A DNA stretch of 60,482 nt from Desulfurococcaceae archaeon (GCA_020833415.1 JAJHQJ010000005.1:1-60482); one strand, 5' to 3'. Counted from the first letter of the stretch, positions 48,906 to 59,436 are shown. Numbers and translations are program-made. The notes: generated by a model from the letters alone, not told the origin.

Positions 48906-49031
48906 TCCTGCATCCCCGCGAGAGCTTAGGGGTAAACTTCAGAAGAGGGTTCAAAATAGCTAAAAATAATTAACTCTACTTATAATCTAAAATAATATTT
49001 AGCTTAACCAGCACACGGATCGGGGAAGCTC

Positions 49032-50189
49032 GTGGTTATAGATGTGGGTATAGTCGGTGCGTACAGCACCAAGTACGAGTTAAGGTCGGAAAAGGAGGCT
49101 TGGGATATGCTTAGGGAGGTTGTTGAGGGGGTCATGAAGTCTGTTGAGAAGGGTGTAGACGGTTCGGACATAGACTTAGTTATCGTGGCCAACTTCTCAG
49201 ATAGGTTTGGCGGACTCATCCACACAGCCCCCCTAGTAGCTTCCCTAGCTAAGGCTAGGAGGGCTAAAGGTCTTAGGGTAGAGAATGCATGTGCTTCTGG
49301 AGGAACGGCTATACTACTGGCATGGACTTTGCTGAAGTCGGGACTCGCTAGGAATGCCCTCGTAGTAGGCTTCGAGAAGATGAGCTATCAACCAACGGCC
49401 TCTGAGGCTAATGAGGTACTCTCCCTAGCCGCACATCCCGATGAAATAGTTACTGGAGCATCCTTCACATCTCTCTACGCCCTCATAGCTAAGGCTTACA
49501 TGGATGCCTACGGAGCTCGGGAAGAGGACCTAGCATTAGTAGCTGTAAAGAACCATGAGAACGGCTTGAGAAACCCCCTAGCAGCTATCCGTAGGAAGGT
49601 AACTGTTGAGGATGTAATGAAGTCACCCTATATCTCCTGGCCCTTGAAGTTGCTGGACTGTTCGCCACTTACGGATGGAGCTGTAGCTGTCATCCTAAGT
49701 AGTGAGCCACGTAAGTTTACAGACACCCCGGTCTACATAAGGGGTATGGCTCTAAGCCACGACCTTCCAGGTCTCTTTGAGAGACCTGATATAACCTCCC
49801 TAATAGCTGTAAGGAACGCAGCTGAGGAGGCTTTGAGGATAGCTGGAGTGGAGGTTAAAGACGTAGACGTCTTTGAGGTACACGATGCGTTTACTATAGC
49901 TGAGATAGTGATATACGAGATGTTAGGGTTAGCTAGGAAGGGTGAGGGGGTTAAGCTAATCAGGGAGGGGGTTACCCTCTTCACAGGGGAGAAGCCTGTC
50001 AACCCCAGCGGGGGGCTTAAGTCTAAGGGACACCCAGTTGGAGCTACCGGGATAGGTATGGTTGCCGAACTCTTCTGGCAGTTGAGGGGGGAGGCTGGTG
50101 AGCACCAGGTTAAGGGAGCTGAGCTGGGGCTTATGGAGAACCACGGGGGGACGGGTTCTACAGCTGTAGTAGCTGTTTTAAGTAGGTGA
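49032..50189 (+). CDS. Thiolase (acetyl-CoA acetyltransferase family)
   Basis: VENACASGGTAILLAWTLL...VFEVHDAFTIAEI...NPSGGLKSKGHPVGATG. Confidence 0.92.
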   Translation: MVIDVGIVGAYSTKYELRSEKEAWDMLREVVEGVMKSVEKGVDGSDIDLVIVANFSDRFGGLIHTAPLVASLAKARRAKGLRVENACASGGTAILLAWTLLKSGLARNALVVGFEKMSYQPTASEANEVLSLAAHPDEIVTGASFTSLYALIAKAYMDAYGAREEDLALVAVKNHENGLRNPLAAIRRKVTVEDVMKSPYISWPLKLLDCSPLTDGAVAVILSSEPRKFTDTPVYIRGMALSHDLPGLFERPDITSLIAVRNAAEEALRIAGVEVKDVDVFEVHDAFTIAEIVIYEMLGLARKGEGVKLIREGVTLFTGEKPVNPSGGLKSKGHPVGATGIGMVAELFWQLRGEAGEHQVKGAELGLMENHGGTGSTAVVAVLSR

Positions 50190-50195
50190 TGGGGT

Positions 50196-51161
50196 ATGTG
50201 GAGACTCATTACGTATACGGAGCAGTACACCCCAATCACTCCCTACAAGTCTACCTATGCCATAGGTATCGTCGAGGACGAAAACGGTAACAGATTGGTG
50301 GTTAGGATAGATAGCAAGTACTTTGGTAGGCTAAGAACGGGAATGGTAGGTAGTGTATACGAGGAGTGGAGTATCTTCGGGAGCTTCAAGAAGTTCGTCC
50401 CCGAAGGTGTTGAGGAACCCGCGAAGGTCGCCCTAGTAACAGGTTCTGCGAGGGGTATAGGTGCAGCCATAGCTTTAGAGCTGGCTAAAGCCGGCTATAC
50501 CGTAGTAGTCTCCGACCTAACTTACGATGAAAGTGCTGAGAAGACGCTTCAGGAGATTAAAGCTGCAGGGGGTAGCGCGATCTTCGTAGCTATAGACGTA
50601 TCCTCGAGAGAGTCCGTTGAGAGGGCTGTGAAGGAGGTTGCAGAGAAGCTTGGGAGGATCGACGTTCTAGTAAACAGCGCTGAAATAACAAGGGATGCAT
50701 ACCTTCAGAGAATGTCTGCGGAGGACTGGGACGCTGTCATAAAGGTAAACCTAACGGGGGCCTCTAACTGCGCTAAGGCTGTCGCACCCTACATGATACG
50801 ACAGGGAGGTGGGGTAATAGTTAACATATCCTCAATAGTGGGTATGGTTGGGAACGTTGGTCAAACCAACTACGCTGCCTCGAAGGCGGGTCTCATAGGT
50901 TTAACATATAGCCTAGCTAAGGAGCTCGCACCGTACGGAATAAGGGTAGTCGCAATAGCTCCGGGCTTCGTAAGGACTAGGATGACACTGGCAGTACCAA
51001 AGTCAATACTTAGAGACTACCTAAGGAGGATACCTATAGCAAGGCTCATCGAGCCTACTGAGGTAGCTAAGCTAGTTAAACACGTTGTAGAGAACGAGGC
51101 AATCAACGGGGTTGTCATACCGATAGACCTAGGGCTCACGATATCCTCCCCAAAAGCCTAG
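50196..51161 (+). CDS. Fusion: N-terminal DUF35-like OB-fold domain + SDR reductase (FabG-like)
   Basis: N-term MWRLITYTEQYTPITPYKSTYAIGIVEDENGNRLVVRI...; then VALVTGSARGIGAAIALELAKAGYTVVVSDL...NYAASKAG. Confidence 0.82.
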   Translation: MWRLITYTEQYTPITPYKSTYAIGIVEDENGNRLVVRIDSKYFGRLRTGMVGSVYEEWSIFGSFKKFVPEGVEEPAKVALVTGSARGIGAAIALELAKAGYTVVVSDLTYDESAEKTLQEIKAAGGSAIFVAIDVSSRESVERAVKEVAEKLGRIDVLVNSAEITRDAYLQRMSAEDWDAVIKVNLTGASNCAKAVAPYMIRQGGGVIVNISSIVGMVGNVGQTNYAASKAGLIGLTYSLAKELAPYGIRVVAIAPGFVRTRMTLAVPKSILRDYLRRIPIARLIEPTEVAKLVKHVVENEAINGVVIPIDLGLTISSPKA

Positions 51162-51223
51162 CACCTAGGTAAGAGGAGTTTAAGAAGGGTTCACCCTTTT
51201 GCTTTACATTTCCCTGTTTGTAG

Positions 51224-51297
51224 TGGGGCCGCGGGGATTTGAACCCCGGACCACGGGGGCCCAAGCCCCGCATTCTACCAAGCTAAACTACGGCCCC
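51224..51297 (-). tRNA. tRNA-Pro(TGG)
   Basis: Revcomp GGGGCCGTAGTTTAGCTTGGTAGAATGCGGGGCTTGGGCCCCCGTGGTCCGGGGTTCAAATCCCCGCGGCCCCA. Confidence 0.95.
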
Positions 51298-51441
51298 CAG
51301 TAAGTGAAAATACATGTAGCTTATAAAAATCGGTTCTCACACTACACCTGTAATCTCTTAGAGGGAATTCTGGAAGCGAGTTATCAGATCTGGTGTCTCC
51401 TATCACTACTCAAAAATACCAGCTTTCATCATCTAAAGTAC

Positions 51442-51729
51442 CTAGCCTAGAGACTCCCTCTTCTTCCTCTCCTCCTCAGGTCTAACCTTAACTATACCTA
51501 GGAATATCGCGCAACTAATGCAGTAGCACCTAGTCACTGGGTACCTAGCTATTATGGCTCCCTTCTTCTCCAGCTCCTCAGCTAGCTGGGGATCTACTGG
51601 GGAGTACCACTTAGTTACACAAATGGCCTTATCCTCCGGTATCAACCTTCCGCACTGATCACACTGTACTGTCTCTACAGAGCCCTTACTACCCTTCCTC
51701 CTACCCCTACTTTCACGCTTCTTCGGCAA
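51442..51729 (-). CDS. rps26e: 30S ribosomal protein S26e
   Basis: VQCDQCGRLIPEDKAICVTKWYSPVDPQL...CYCISCAIFLGIVKVR. Confidence 0.88.
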   Translation of the reverse strand: MPKKRESRGRRKGSKGSVETVQCDQCGRLIPEDKAICVTKWYSPVDPQLAEELEKKGAIIARYPVTRCYCISCAIFLGIVKVRPEEERKKRESLG

Positions 51730-51772
51730 GAGCCGTACACCACAGAAAAATAGCAGAAGGATTTAAAAACTC

Positions 51773-51811
51773 CTGACCCCCTCCCCGCCCTAAAGTGTGA
51801 GGCTCTCAGTT
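51773..51811 (-). repeat. 39-bp solo LE/RE hairpin of IS605/IS200 type
   Basis: Revcomp GTTAC|AACTGAGAGCCTCACACTTTAGGGCGGGGAGGGGGTCAG. Confidence 0.75.
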
Positions 51812-51866
51812 GTAACTGGAAGAGCTAGTACACCACTTAAGCTATGGATAGTCTCCGGACGTGCCT

Positions 51867-52319
51867 CTATGCAGTACTCTCAGAACTACCGCATAGGGTG
51901 AATTTCCTTCTGCTATACCACCACGTTAGCTGCATAACCCCCATCTCCCTAAGTCTCCTTGCCATCTCCTTGTCTAGTGTTGCGACAATAACCCCCTCCC
52001 CTAAGTCCCTGAGATCCGATGCCAGCTTAAGTACGCACTCATCAGTGGTAGTGCAGCCCACTACGTCCACTATTTCAATACTTAGGTACCCTTCATCTAT
52101 TAATTTCAGGAGTAGTCTCGCAGCTAATCCCCGCCGCCCCCTTTCTAGGGCTATCCTAGATAGCTCGTCCATAACTCTTCTAGGGGTAACGAAAACCGGG
52201 TGCTCACAGATACCCTCTAGGGAGTCAACTATGTCAGGAAAGCTACCGTACTCTCCAATGATAAGGAGGGCACTAGTGTCGAGGATAATTCTACAAATCC
52301 TTCGGCTAGTGCTTGACAA
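51867..52319 (-). CDS. PIN-domain protein (Fcf1/Utp24-like)
   Basis: RIILDTSALLIIGEYGSFPDIVDSLEGICEHPVFVTPRRVMDEL...TTTDECVLKLASDLRDLGEGVIVATLDKEMARRLREMGV. Confidence 0.85.
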   Translation of the reverse strand: MSSTSRRICRIILDTSALLIIGEYGSFPDIVDSLEGICEHPVFVTPRRVMDELSRIALERGRRGLAARLLLKLIDEGYLSIEIVDVVGCTTTDECVLKLASDLRDLGEGVIVATLDKEMARRLREMGVMQLTWWYSRRKFTLCGSSESTA

Positions 52320-53544
52320 CTCCCCAGCCTACTAACCTCCATCTATTCATTATGTTTCTACTTATAGCTACCTTCATGCTCTTCCATGAGACTACCGGCT
52401 TGTCTACAAGGTCAGCTTCAAACCAGTCTGCTGACAACCTCTTGACTACGGCCATGACCGTTGCGGTCCCGGCTGTGATCATTATCTTCTCTCCGACCCT
52501 TAGTGGAGGGACCTTCTGTAGCTCACGTGTACCTACAACTCTCTCGAAGAGGTGGTAATCTACTGCTAGATGAGTCTGTGGCTCAGGTAGCTGATCGGCT
52601 AGACCTACAACAGAGCCTACAAGTCTGTCCGCCTTAGTTAGGGACGGGTCTAGGCCTGTACCTATTGCTACTAACCCTCCCGGTTTTGCCTCCTTAAATG
52701 ATCTCTCACCGAACCTTATGCTCTCAATTCTCGTATAGAGTTTCCTAAACATAGTCTTCCCCCCCTCGGTTACCCTAATACCTGGACTTATCTCTATTTC
52801 ATCACCTACCTTGAAGATCCCCCTAGTAACGCTCCCCCCTACTACACCCCCGATAAGCCTATCGGGAGGGGTTCCGGGTCTGTTAACGTCAAACGACCTA
52901 GCTACGAACATTACCGGCTTAGCTGAGAGGTCGCGCTCCGGGGTTTTGAAGAGCTCCTCCATGGCTACAATAAGTGCATCTACGTTTACCTTATGCAAGG
53001 CGCTGACGGGGATTATGGGGGCGTTCTCAGCGAACGTACCAGCTAGGAAACTTCTTATCTCCTCGTAGTTTTTCTTAGCCCTATCCCTATCTACTACATC
53101 GACCTTGTTTTGGACTACGATGATGTTCTTAACCCCGATAATCTCGAGGGCCTTAAAGTGCTCCCTAGTTTGAGGCTGTGGGCACGGCTCGTTAGCGGCT
53201 ATTACGAGGAGAGAGCTGTCCATAAGGGCTGCCCCCGATAGCATGTTGGCCATGAGCACCTCATGCCCGGGTGAGTCAACGAAGGATATGCTCCTCCTGT
53301 AAACCGGGTTCTGGCACTCTATTGGGTCAGTTACATAGCGTTCGTAAAGACCTCTACCAGGGCATTCGAATATATCGGTATCGGCATAGCCCACCTTTAT
53401 CGTCATAGACCTTAGTAGCTCCTCTGAGTGTCTGGAGGTCCAAATACCTGTTATAGCCTGGACTAGGGTAGTTTTACCGTGGTCTACGTGGCCTACTACC
53501 CCTATATTTATCTCCGGCTGTCTGTACTGAAACTCGAAGCTCAT
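52306..53544 (-). CDS. Translation initiation factor aIF2 gamma
   Basis: INIGVVGHVDHGKTTLVQAITGIWTSRHSEELLRSMTIKVGYAD...FVDSPGHEVLMANMLSGAALMD. Confidence 0.96.
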   Translation of the reverse strand: MSFEFQYRQPEINIGVVGHVDHGKTTLVQAITGIWTSRHSEELLRSMTIKVGYADTDIFECPGRGLYERYVTDPIECQNPVYRRSISFVDSPGHEVLMANMLSGAALMDSSLLVIAANEPCPQPQTREHFKALEIIGVKNIIVVQNKVDVVDRDRAKKNYEEIRSFLAGTFAENAPIIPVSALHKVNVDALIVAMEELFKTPERDLSAKPVMFVARSFDVNRPGTPPDRLIGGVVGGSVTRGIFKVGDEIEISPGIRVTEGGKTMFRKLYTRIESIRFGERSFKEAKPGGLVAIGTGLDPSLTKADRLVGSVVGLADQLPEPQTHLAVDYHLFERVVGTRELQKVPPLRVGEKIMITAGTATVMAVVKRLSADWFEADLVDKPVVSWKSMKVAISRNIMNRWRLVGWGVVKH

Positions 53545-54248
53545 TTTCCACCCTCTATTTCATCACGCGTAAACCTATCAATAAACACTACCTCGCTGAC
53601 CCCCTCTACATACTTGAATATGTCGTACGCGGCTAAGCTCTTTAAGTACTGTATTTCACTACTGATCCTGAATCTCTTAGGTATCTCTACAATGGCCTGT
53701 TTTGATGCTGTATCCATCTTAACTACTATATCCTCGGGCTTAGCACCCCTTAGCCTCCTCTTAACTAAGTACCTAATAGCCTCGGTGGGCTCGTTAACTA
53801 CCTTAACTACCTTAAGCTTGAGCTTAAGGGTCTTACCGGCAAGAGGGTGGTTGAAGTCTACTACTACACGCCCTCCCTCAATAGCCAGTATCCTACCGAG
53901 CTCCCCGTTGATCCTGACCTCCTTCCCTACCTCAGGCTTCACGTTCCGCCTCTCGAATACCCTCCTAGGGAAGGTCTTTATCTTACTCGGGTCTCTGGGG
54001 CCGAAGGCTTTTTCGGGAGGTACCTCCACCTCTACCTCCTCACCCTCTTTACAGTATGCTAAGGCCTCTTCAAACCCCTGGAAGAACCTTCCCTCACCGA
54101 CGACTACTACCTCAGGTTCGTAGATAGCACCCTCTACGTACTTCCTGTTCAACTTTGCTTCAACCTCTGAGGTGGTATCTACCAGCTCCCCCGTATCCTT
54201 CACGTAGATTGAGTACTCCACTATAGCTACCTGGTTCTTAGCTAGCAC
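53541..54248 (-). CDS. FKBP-type peptidyl-prolyl isomerase (SlyD-like)
   Basis: VEYSIYVKDTGELVDTTSE...GFEEALAYCKEGEEVEVEVPPEKAFGPRDPSKI...VVVDFNHPLAGKTL. Confidence 0.9.
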   Translation of the reverse strand: MLAKNQVAIVEYSIYVKDTGELVDTTSEVEAKLNRKYVEGAIYEPEVVVVGEGRFFQGFEEALAYCKEGEEVEVEVPPEKAFGPRDPSKIKTFPRRVFERRNVKPEVGKEVRINGELGRILAIEGGRVVVDFNHPLAGKTLKLKLKVVKVVNEPTEAIRYLVKRRLRGAKPEDIVVKMDTASKQAIVEIPKRFRISSEIQYLKSLAAYDIFKYVEGVSEVVFIDRFTRDEIEGGK

Positions 54249-54352
54249 TTACCGCACCTTCAACTAGTATCGGGGACTTAACTTAAAAAGCGGATCTTCG
54301 GGTTGGAGTGGGTTAGGGTATTTAAGCCTGTTAAGCTCTAGATTTCTCCGGT

Positions 54353-55378
54353 GTGTTGATGAGTACTAGAAGTGTATTAGCAGAGCTTCTATGGGCTGAG
54401 AAGTACAGGCCTCGGTCCCTACGGGAGATGGTAAACCAAGAGGAGATCGTTAAGAGATTGCAGGTATTCGTTAAAGAGAAGAACATGCCGCACCTACTCT
54501 TTGCAGGCCCCCCGGGGACTGGCAAGACTACGGCAGCTCACGCGCTGGCACACGACCTCTACGGGGAGGACTACAGGTTGTACATGCTAGAGTTGAACGC
54601 TTCAGATGAGAGGGGTATAGATGTGATAAGGACTAAGGTTAAGGAGTTCGCTAGGAGTAAGCTACCAGCCAACGTTCCATTTAAGATCATACTACTAGAC
54701 GAAGCAGACAATATGACGCCAGATGCCCAGCAAGCCCTTAGGAGACTTATGGAGATGTACGTAGACGTTACCAGGTTTATACTTATAGCTAACTATCCCA
54801 GCAAGATAATCGAGCCGATTCAATCTAGGTGTGCGGTCTTCAGGTTTACCCAGCTGAAGAAGGAGGACGTTATATCCAGACTTAAGTGGATATGTAATAA
54901 CGAGAAGGTAGTCTGTGATGATAGAGGGCTTGAGGCTGTATATGAGGTCTCTGAGGGTGATATGAGGAAGGCTATAAATATCCTACAGGCTGCAGCCGCT
55001 CTAGGGGAGGTTAACGTATCTAACGTATATAGAGTGGTGGGCCTGGCTACACCAGCTGAGGTCAGGGCCCTACTTAAGTCAGCCCTCTTTGAGGGGGACT
55101 TCCTTAAAGCTAGGGATAACCTAAGGAAGCTGATGGTATCCTACGGTCTCTCTGGAGTAGATATTATTAAGCAGCTTCATAGAGAGATATTTAGCTCAGA
55201 GATAAACATGCCAGAGGAGATGAGGGTTGAGATAGCCGACTACTTAGGTGAGATACAGTTCAGACTTGTCGAAGGGGCTGATGACGAGATACAGTTAAGT
55301 GCCCTCCTCGCAAAGCTCGTACTACTAGGTAAACCGCTAAGACAGCAGGTCCAGGCTAAGCCTACTAAGGTGAAGTAA
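54353..55378 (+). CDS. rfcS: Replication factor C small subunit
   Basis: LWAEKYRPRSLREMVNQEEIVKRL...LLFAGPPGTGKTTAAHALAHDLYG...LDEADNMTPDAQQALRR. Confidence 0.96.
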   Translation: MLMSTRSVLAELLWAEKYRPRSLREMVNQEEIVKRLQVFVKEKNMPHLLFAGPPGTGKTTAAHALAHDLYGEDYRLYMLELNASDERGIDVIRTKVKEFARSKLPANVPFKIILLDEADNMTPDAQQALRRLMEMYVDVTRFILIANYPSKIIEPIQSRCAVFRFTQLKKEDVISRLKWICNNEKVVCDDRGLEAVYEVSEGDMRKAINILQAAAALGEVNVSNVYRVVGLATPAEVRALLKSALFEGDFLKARDNLRKLMVSYGLSGVDIIKQLHREIFSSEINMPEEMRVEIADYLGEIQFRLVEGADDEIQLSALLAKLVLLGKPLRQQVQAKPTKVK

Positions 55379-56799
55379 TGTCCCAAGAGAGGAGAATTCC
55401 CTGGGTAGTTAAGTACAGACCGAGTAGGGTAGCTGATGTAGTTAATCAGGAGGAGGCTAAGAAGGCCTTCCTAAACTGGCTTGACTCCTGGCTACGGGGT
55501 AAGCCGGAGAGGAAGGCCGCCCTCCTCTACGGACCGCCGGGTTCTGGTAAGACCTCTCTTGTTGAGGCAGCTGCTAGGGAGTATGGACTGGAGCTATTAG
55601 AGATGAATGCCAGCGACTATAGAAGAGCTTCAGATATAGAGAGGGTGGCATTAGTATCATCTAGGGGGGCTAGCTTAGTAAGGGCTCGCGGTAAGATAAT
55701 CCTCTTAGATGAGGTAGACGGTATTTCCGCTACAGCCGACTTAGGAGCTCTAGATGCTATAGTAAATCTGATAAATAAAACATCCTACCCAGTAGTACTC
55801 GTAGCTAACGACCCCTGGGACCCGAAGCTACGCGAACTCAGGGAGGTTTGCCTACTTATAGAGTTTAAGAGATTAACTAAGACAGAGATAAAGAAGGTTC
55901 TCCAAAACATATGTAGGAATGAGAAGTTAGACTGCGAGGACGAGGCCCTGAACTTCATCGCCGAAAGAGCTGAAGGGGATCTTAGATCAGCCATAAACGA
56001 TATAGAAGCTCTTGGCGAGGGCTTCGGTAGGGTCACCTACGCCCTAGCCCGGACCGTCCTGGGTTATAGGAATAGGGAGTTAAATTCCTTCGAGGTAGTT
56101 AGGAGGATACTAACAGCTAAGTACTCTTGGCAGGCTAGGATAGCTGCCTCTCAGACTGACTTAGCTCCAGACGAACTTATTCAGTGGATTAACGAGAACG
56201 TACCTAGACAAGCTGTAGACCCCGAGGACCTCTGGCGAGCTTTTGAAAGCCTTTCCAGGGCAGATATCTACATGGCTAGGGTAGTTAAAAGCGGTAACTG
56301 GGACCTACTAGCATATGCTTCAGACATGATGACAGCTGGCGTAGCCTTGGCTATCACAAACCCGCAGTATAAGTTTAAGTGGGTTAAGTACGGGTTCCCG
56401 GAGAAGATAAGGATGTTATCTAAAACGAGGGAGGTTAGGCAGGTTAGGGATGACCTAGCTAAGGTTATAGCTCAGCACCTTAAGTGCTCTACCTCGGTAG
56501 CGAAGTCCGAGGTCATCCCCCTGCTAAGGGTTATATTCGATAACAACCCAGAGTATGCGGCAAGACTCGCTCTAGGTTTAGGGCTTAGTGACTCCATGAT
56601 AAAGTATCTCTCTGAGAGGAACGGTGATAGGGTAGTTAAGCTTGTAGAGGATCTGAGAGCGCAACTCAGAGAGGCTCTACTAGGAGGTTTAGAGAGCCCC
56701 GCTAGAAAAGAAGTGGAGAAGGTTAAGCCGGCTACTAAAAAGGCGGAGAGAAGGAGAGCAAAGAGTTCTGAGGGACTCAAGGGCTTTCTTAAGAAGTAA
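55378..56799 (+). CDS. rfcL: Replication factor C large subunit
   Basis: WVVKYRPSRVADVVNQEEAKKAFLNWLDSW...LLYGPPGSGKTSLVEAAA...LDEVDGI. Confidence 0.95.
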   Translation: MSQERRIPWVVKYRPSRVADVVNQEEAKKAFLNWLDSWLRGKPERKAALLYGPPGSGKTSLVEAAAREYGLELLEMNASDYRRASDIERVALVSSRGASLVRARGKIILLDEVDGISATADLGALDAIVNLINKTSYPVVLVANDPWDPKLRELREVCLLIEFKRLTKTEIKKVLQNICRNEKLDCEDEALNFIAERAEGDLRSAINDIEALGEGFGRVTYALARTVLGYRNRELNSFEVVRRILTAKYSWQARIAASQTDLAPDELIQWINENVPRQAVDPEDLWRAFESLSRADIYMARVVKSGNWDLLAYASDMMTAGVALAITNPQYKFKWVKYGFPEKIRMLSKTREVRQVRDDLAKVIAQHLKCSTSVAKSEVIPLLRVIFDNNPEYAARLALGLGLSDSMIKYLSERNGDRVVKLVEDLRAQLREALLGGLESPARKEVEKVKPATKKAERRRAKSSEGLKGFLKK

Positions 56800-57064
56800 A
56801 GAGCTCGCGTATTATTCTAGCAACCGGGTTAGCTGAGTTTAACCTATAGGTCTTAACCCTCCCTAGGGAAACTTCGTAGACCACCCCCTGTTCCACCAAG
56901 TACTGCAGCCCTCTCTTAACAACTTTGTGATTAAGCCTTGTTAACCTAACTATGGCTGAGATATTGAGGGAACCGTACTCACATAGTAGCTTAAGTATTT
57001 TAACCCTAGTCCTACTCGATAGAACCTCGACTACCTTATCGCTTAGGCTACTCACCGAGCTCAC
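56789..57064 (-). CDS. Small winged-helix (ArsR-like) DNA-binding protein
   Basis: SRTRVKILKLLCEYGSLNISAIVRLTRLNHKVVKRGLQYLVEQGVV; overlaps cdc6. Confidence 0.75.
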   Translation of the reverse strand: MSSVSSLSDKVVEVLSSRTRVKILKLLCEYGSLNISAIVRLTRLNHKVVKRGLQYLVEQGVVYEVSLGRVKTYRLNSANPVARIIRELFTS

Positions 57065-58334
57065 GCCTCAGCGCTATGGCTCTATTGAGAGCGTTTAGCA
57101 GGCTATCCAGAGGTGCTGCTCCGAAGCTTACATAGCTACTCCGACCTCTACGTCCCTTAAGGCTCTTCCTAACCATTATTATACCTCTATTAGCTAACTC
57201 TGAGACGTAGTAGTAGACCTGCGTATGCTTCCTAGGTTCGACACCTATCTCAGTACACAGTTTCCTATATATAGACTCTACCGTACCTATGCTCACGAAA
57301 TCCTCTCCGGAACTCTTAAGCTCTAGGGCTATGGCTTTGAGAAGAAGTAGCTGGTGTAGGTTGAGGTAGTTGAGGGAGTCTAGGACGTGTACCAGACTTA
57401 CATCCTCACGGACGGATACGGCTCTAACATGGTCTACGAGAACTCTGGTAGCCCTCCCCTCCTCTATTTCCTTCTCTGCTAACTTGCCAGCAGCGTATAA
57501 AATAGCTAAAGCCTTCCTAGCGTTTCCATCACCACCAGTATCTACCCCGATTAGGTTTGCTATGTATTCGAAAACTTCATCACCTACAACACCCGGTTGA
57601 AACGCCTCCTCAGCACGGTACTTCAGTATATCGTAGAGCTCCCTAGCTCTATAGGCGTTAAAGACTATGGTATTTCTGAGGACATAGCCCCCGGAGACCT
57701 CATCAAGTACTTTAGCGATTTCATGCGGCTTCATCCTGCTTATGTAGATGAAGTTAAGCCTGAGAACCTCGGAGTGGAATACGTCGTAGAATCTAAGTAG
57801 GACGTACCTATCCTCAGCTTTAAAGCTCGTAAGTACCGTGTCGAACTCATCTAGAGTTACAATGGCGTAGAGGTCGTTGAGGTCTAGCTCCTTTAGGAGT
57901 GCTTGGACGAACTCTAAAAGTCCTAGCCCTCTATCCGGGATACTCAGGCCTAGTTGGTTCTTGATCTCCCTAAGTACAGGTAAGGCACCCTTAACGCTAG
58001 CACAGTTTACGTGTACGTACTTCAACTTTATACCCCGCTCATTGGCTATCCTACACATAACTCTCCCGAAAGATATCGCGGTAGCTGTCTTACCAGTACC
58101 TAGAGAACCGTATAGCACCACCCTACCCGAGGAGCTCCCCGGAGAGACTATGACGTGTTTGAACATCTTAGTTAGTTGCTTGAGTTGCTCCTCCCTATGT
58201 GGTAGAACCTCCGGAACGTACTCCGGGTACAGCTTGGTTTCATCTATAAATACCCCGGGCCTCCTAATAATACTTTCAATTACCTCCTTAATGTTACTCA
58301 TACTTTCACTTATCACCTGAATACTTACACCCAC
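57048..58334 (-). CDS. cdc6: Orc1/Cdc6 replication initiator
   Basis: VLPHREEQLKQLTKMFKHVI...VLYGSLGTGKTATAISFGRVM...AIVTLDEFDTVL; C-terminal WH. Confidence 0.93.
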   Translation of the reverse strand: MGVSIQVISESMSNIKEVIESIIRRPGVFIDETKLYPEYVPEVLPHREEQLKQLTKMFKHVIVSPGSSSGRVVLYGSLGTGKTATAISFGRVMCRIANERGIKLKYVHVNCASVKGALPVLREIKNQLGLSIPDRGLGLLEFVQALLKELDLNDLYAIVTLDEFDTVLTSFKAEDRYVLLRFYDVFHSEVLRLNFIYISRMKPHEIAKVLDEVSGGYVLRNTIVFNAYRARELYDILKYRAEEAFQPGVVGDEVFEYIANLIGVDTGGDGNARKALAILYAAGKLAEKEIEEGRATRVLVDHVRAVSVREDVSLVHVLDSLNYLNLHQLLLLKAIALELKSSGEDFVSIGTVESIYRKLCTEIGVEPRKHTQVYYYVSELANRGIIMVRKSLKGRRGRSSYVSFGAAPLDSLLNALNRAIALRRELGE

Positions 58335-58373
58335 ATTAATAAGAACGCCTATAAAGAGTTCGAGGACGCCGAG

Positions 58374-59111
58374 CTAGGGGTTAAGACCTTCGTAGAGCTT
58401 CTTTCTTCTTTCGTACTCCTCCCGGTTCATGACGAATCTAGCTGGAACACCAGCTACTACAACACCAGGAGGTACATCCTTAGTTACCACAGCACCTGCT
58501 GCGACAACAGCTCCTCTACCTATTACGACACCAGCTACAACCGTAGCATTAGCTCCAATAACGGCCTCATCCTCGATTACTGTTTCAACTATCCTACTGC
58601 TTGGGGGGTACCTATCGTTCGTTATGACAGCTCTAGGGCCTATGAATACCCCTCTTCCTATCCGGGTCTTTATCGGTATGTAAACTCCGGTCTGTATGTT
58701 GGTGTGCTCCCCTATAGTTACATACCCATCTATTACGGTTCCAGTACCTACCTTAGTCCAGCTACCTACGGAGGTCTTCTCCCTAATTAACACTCCGTGA
58801 CCAAGCTCTACACCATCCCCAAGCTCTACCTCCTCATATATGATACAGTGGGTCCTAACTATCACACCTTTACCTAGTCTACATCCACTGCTAACTCTAT
58901 CAACCTCCTCTAGGGGCTGCTCAGAACTTCCTAGCTCTGAGAGTTTTCTCTTAACAGGAAACCCTAGAACCGAGAAGCTGAAGATTCTGGAGTCGTCTCC
59001 TACTGATGTACTACCGAGTACTACTACTGGAGGAGTCAGTAGCACGCTAGGGCTTAGCGAAGCCTTCCTAGATACGTAGTGCGTCATTACGTTCACGAGC
59101 TTCCCTTGCAC
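58374..59111 (-). CDS. Left-handed beta-helix (hexapeptide) acyl/acetyltransferase
   Basis: [70 protein letters not shown]. Confidence 0.85.
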   Translation of the reverse strand: MQGKLVNVMTHYVSRKASLSPSVLLTPPVVVLGSTSVGDDSRIFSFSVLGFPVKRKLSELGSSEQPLEEVDRVSSGCRLGKGVIVRTHCIIYEEVELGDGVELGHGVLIREKTSVGSWTKVGTGTVIDGYVTIGEHTNIQTGVYIPIKTRIGRGVFIGPRAVITNDRYPPSSRIVETVIEDEAVIGANATVVAGVVIGRGAVVAAGAVVTKDVPPGVVVAGVPARFVMNREEYERRKKLYEGLNP

Positions 59112-59158
59112 TGAGCAGGTAACACTATATAAATACAGTCCTAGTAGGGGCTGTAGCT

Positions 59159-59422
59159 GTGCAGCTGGTGGACTTCGTTAGGCAGATGGCTGTAGCCGTT
59201 ACAACTGTAGCCTGGTTTGTATTCCTAGTTACCTGGGCTGTTGGGTGGGCCCTACGGGGGGCTCCACTTCCGTTCAGGAACATCAAGAGAGTGGGTCAGA
59301 GTCTTATTGAGGACTCCGTAATGGCGGCTTTCTGGTTAGCACTCGGTACCACGATATTCGCACTGATATCCTACATAGTGTCCTCCATATCACTACCCAT
59401 GCCTCCACCCCCGTCACCTTAG
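59159..59422 (+). CDS. cedA1: CedA1-like small two-TM protein (candidate DNA-import pilin)
   Basis: 87 aa: TM - basic loop ([22 protein letters not shown]) - TM; directly upstream of a CedA-like ORF. Confidence 0.55.
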   Translation: MQLVDFVRQMAVAVTTVAWFVFLVTWAVGWALRGAPLPFRNIKRVGQSLIEDSVMAAFWLALGTTIFALISYIVSSISLPMPPPPSP

Positions 59423-59436
59423 CGGGGTGTTCGACT

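Noticed and set aside
57000-58400. Replication origin adjacent to cdc6
   Set aside because: Intergenic spaces are short and no ORB-like boxes or AT-rich core were seen there; the ORB cluster is at 2845-3197 instead.
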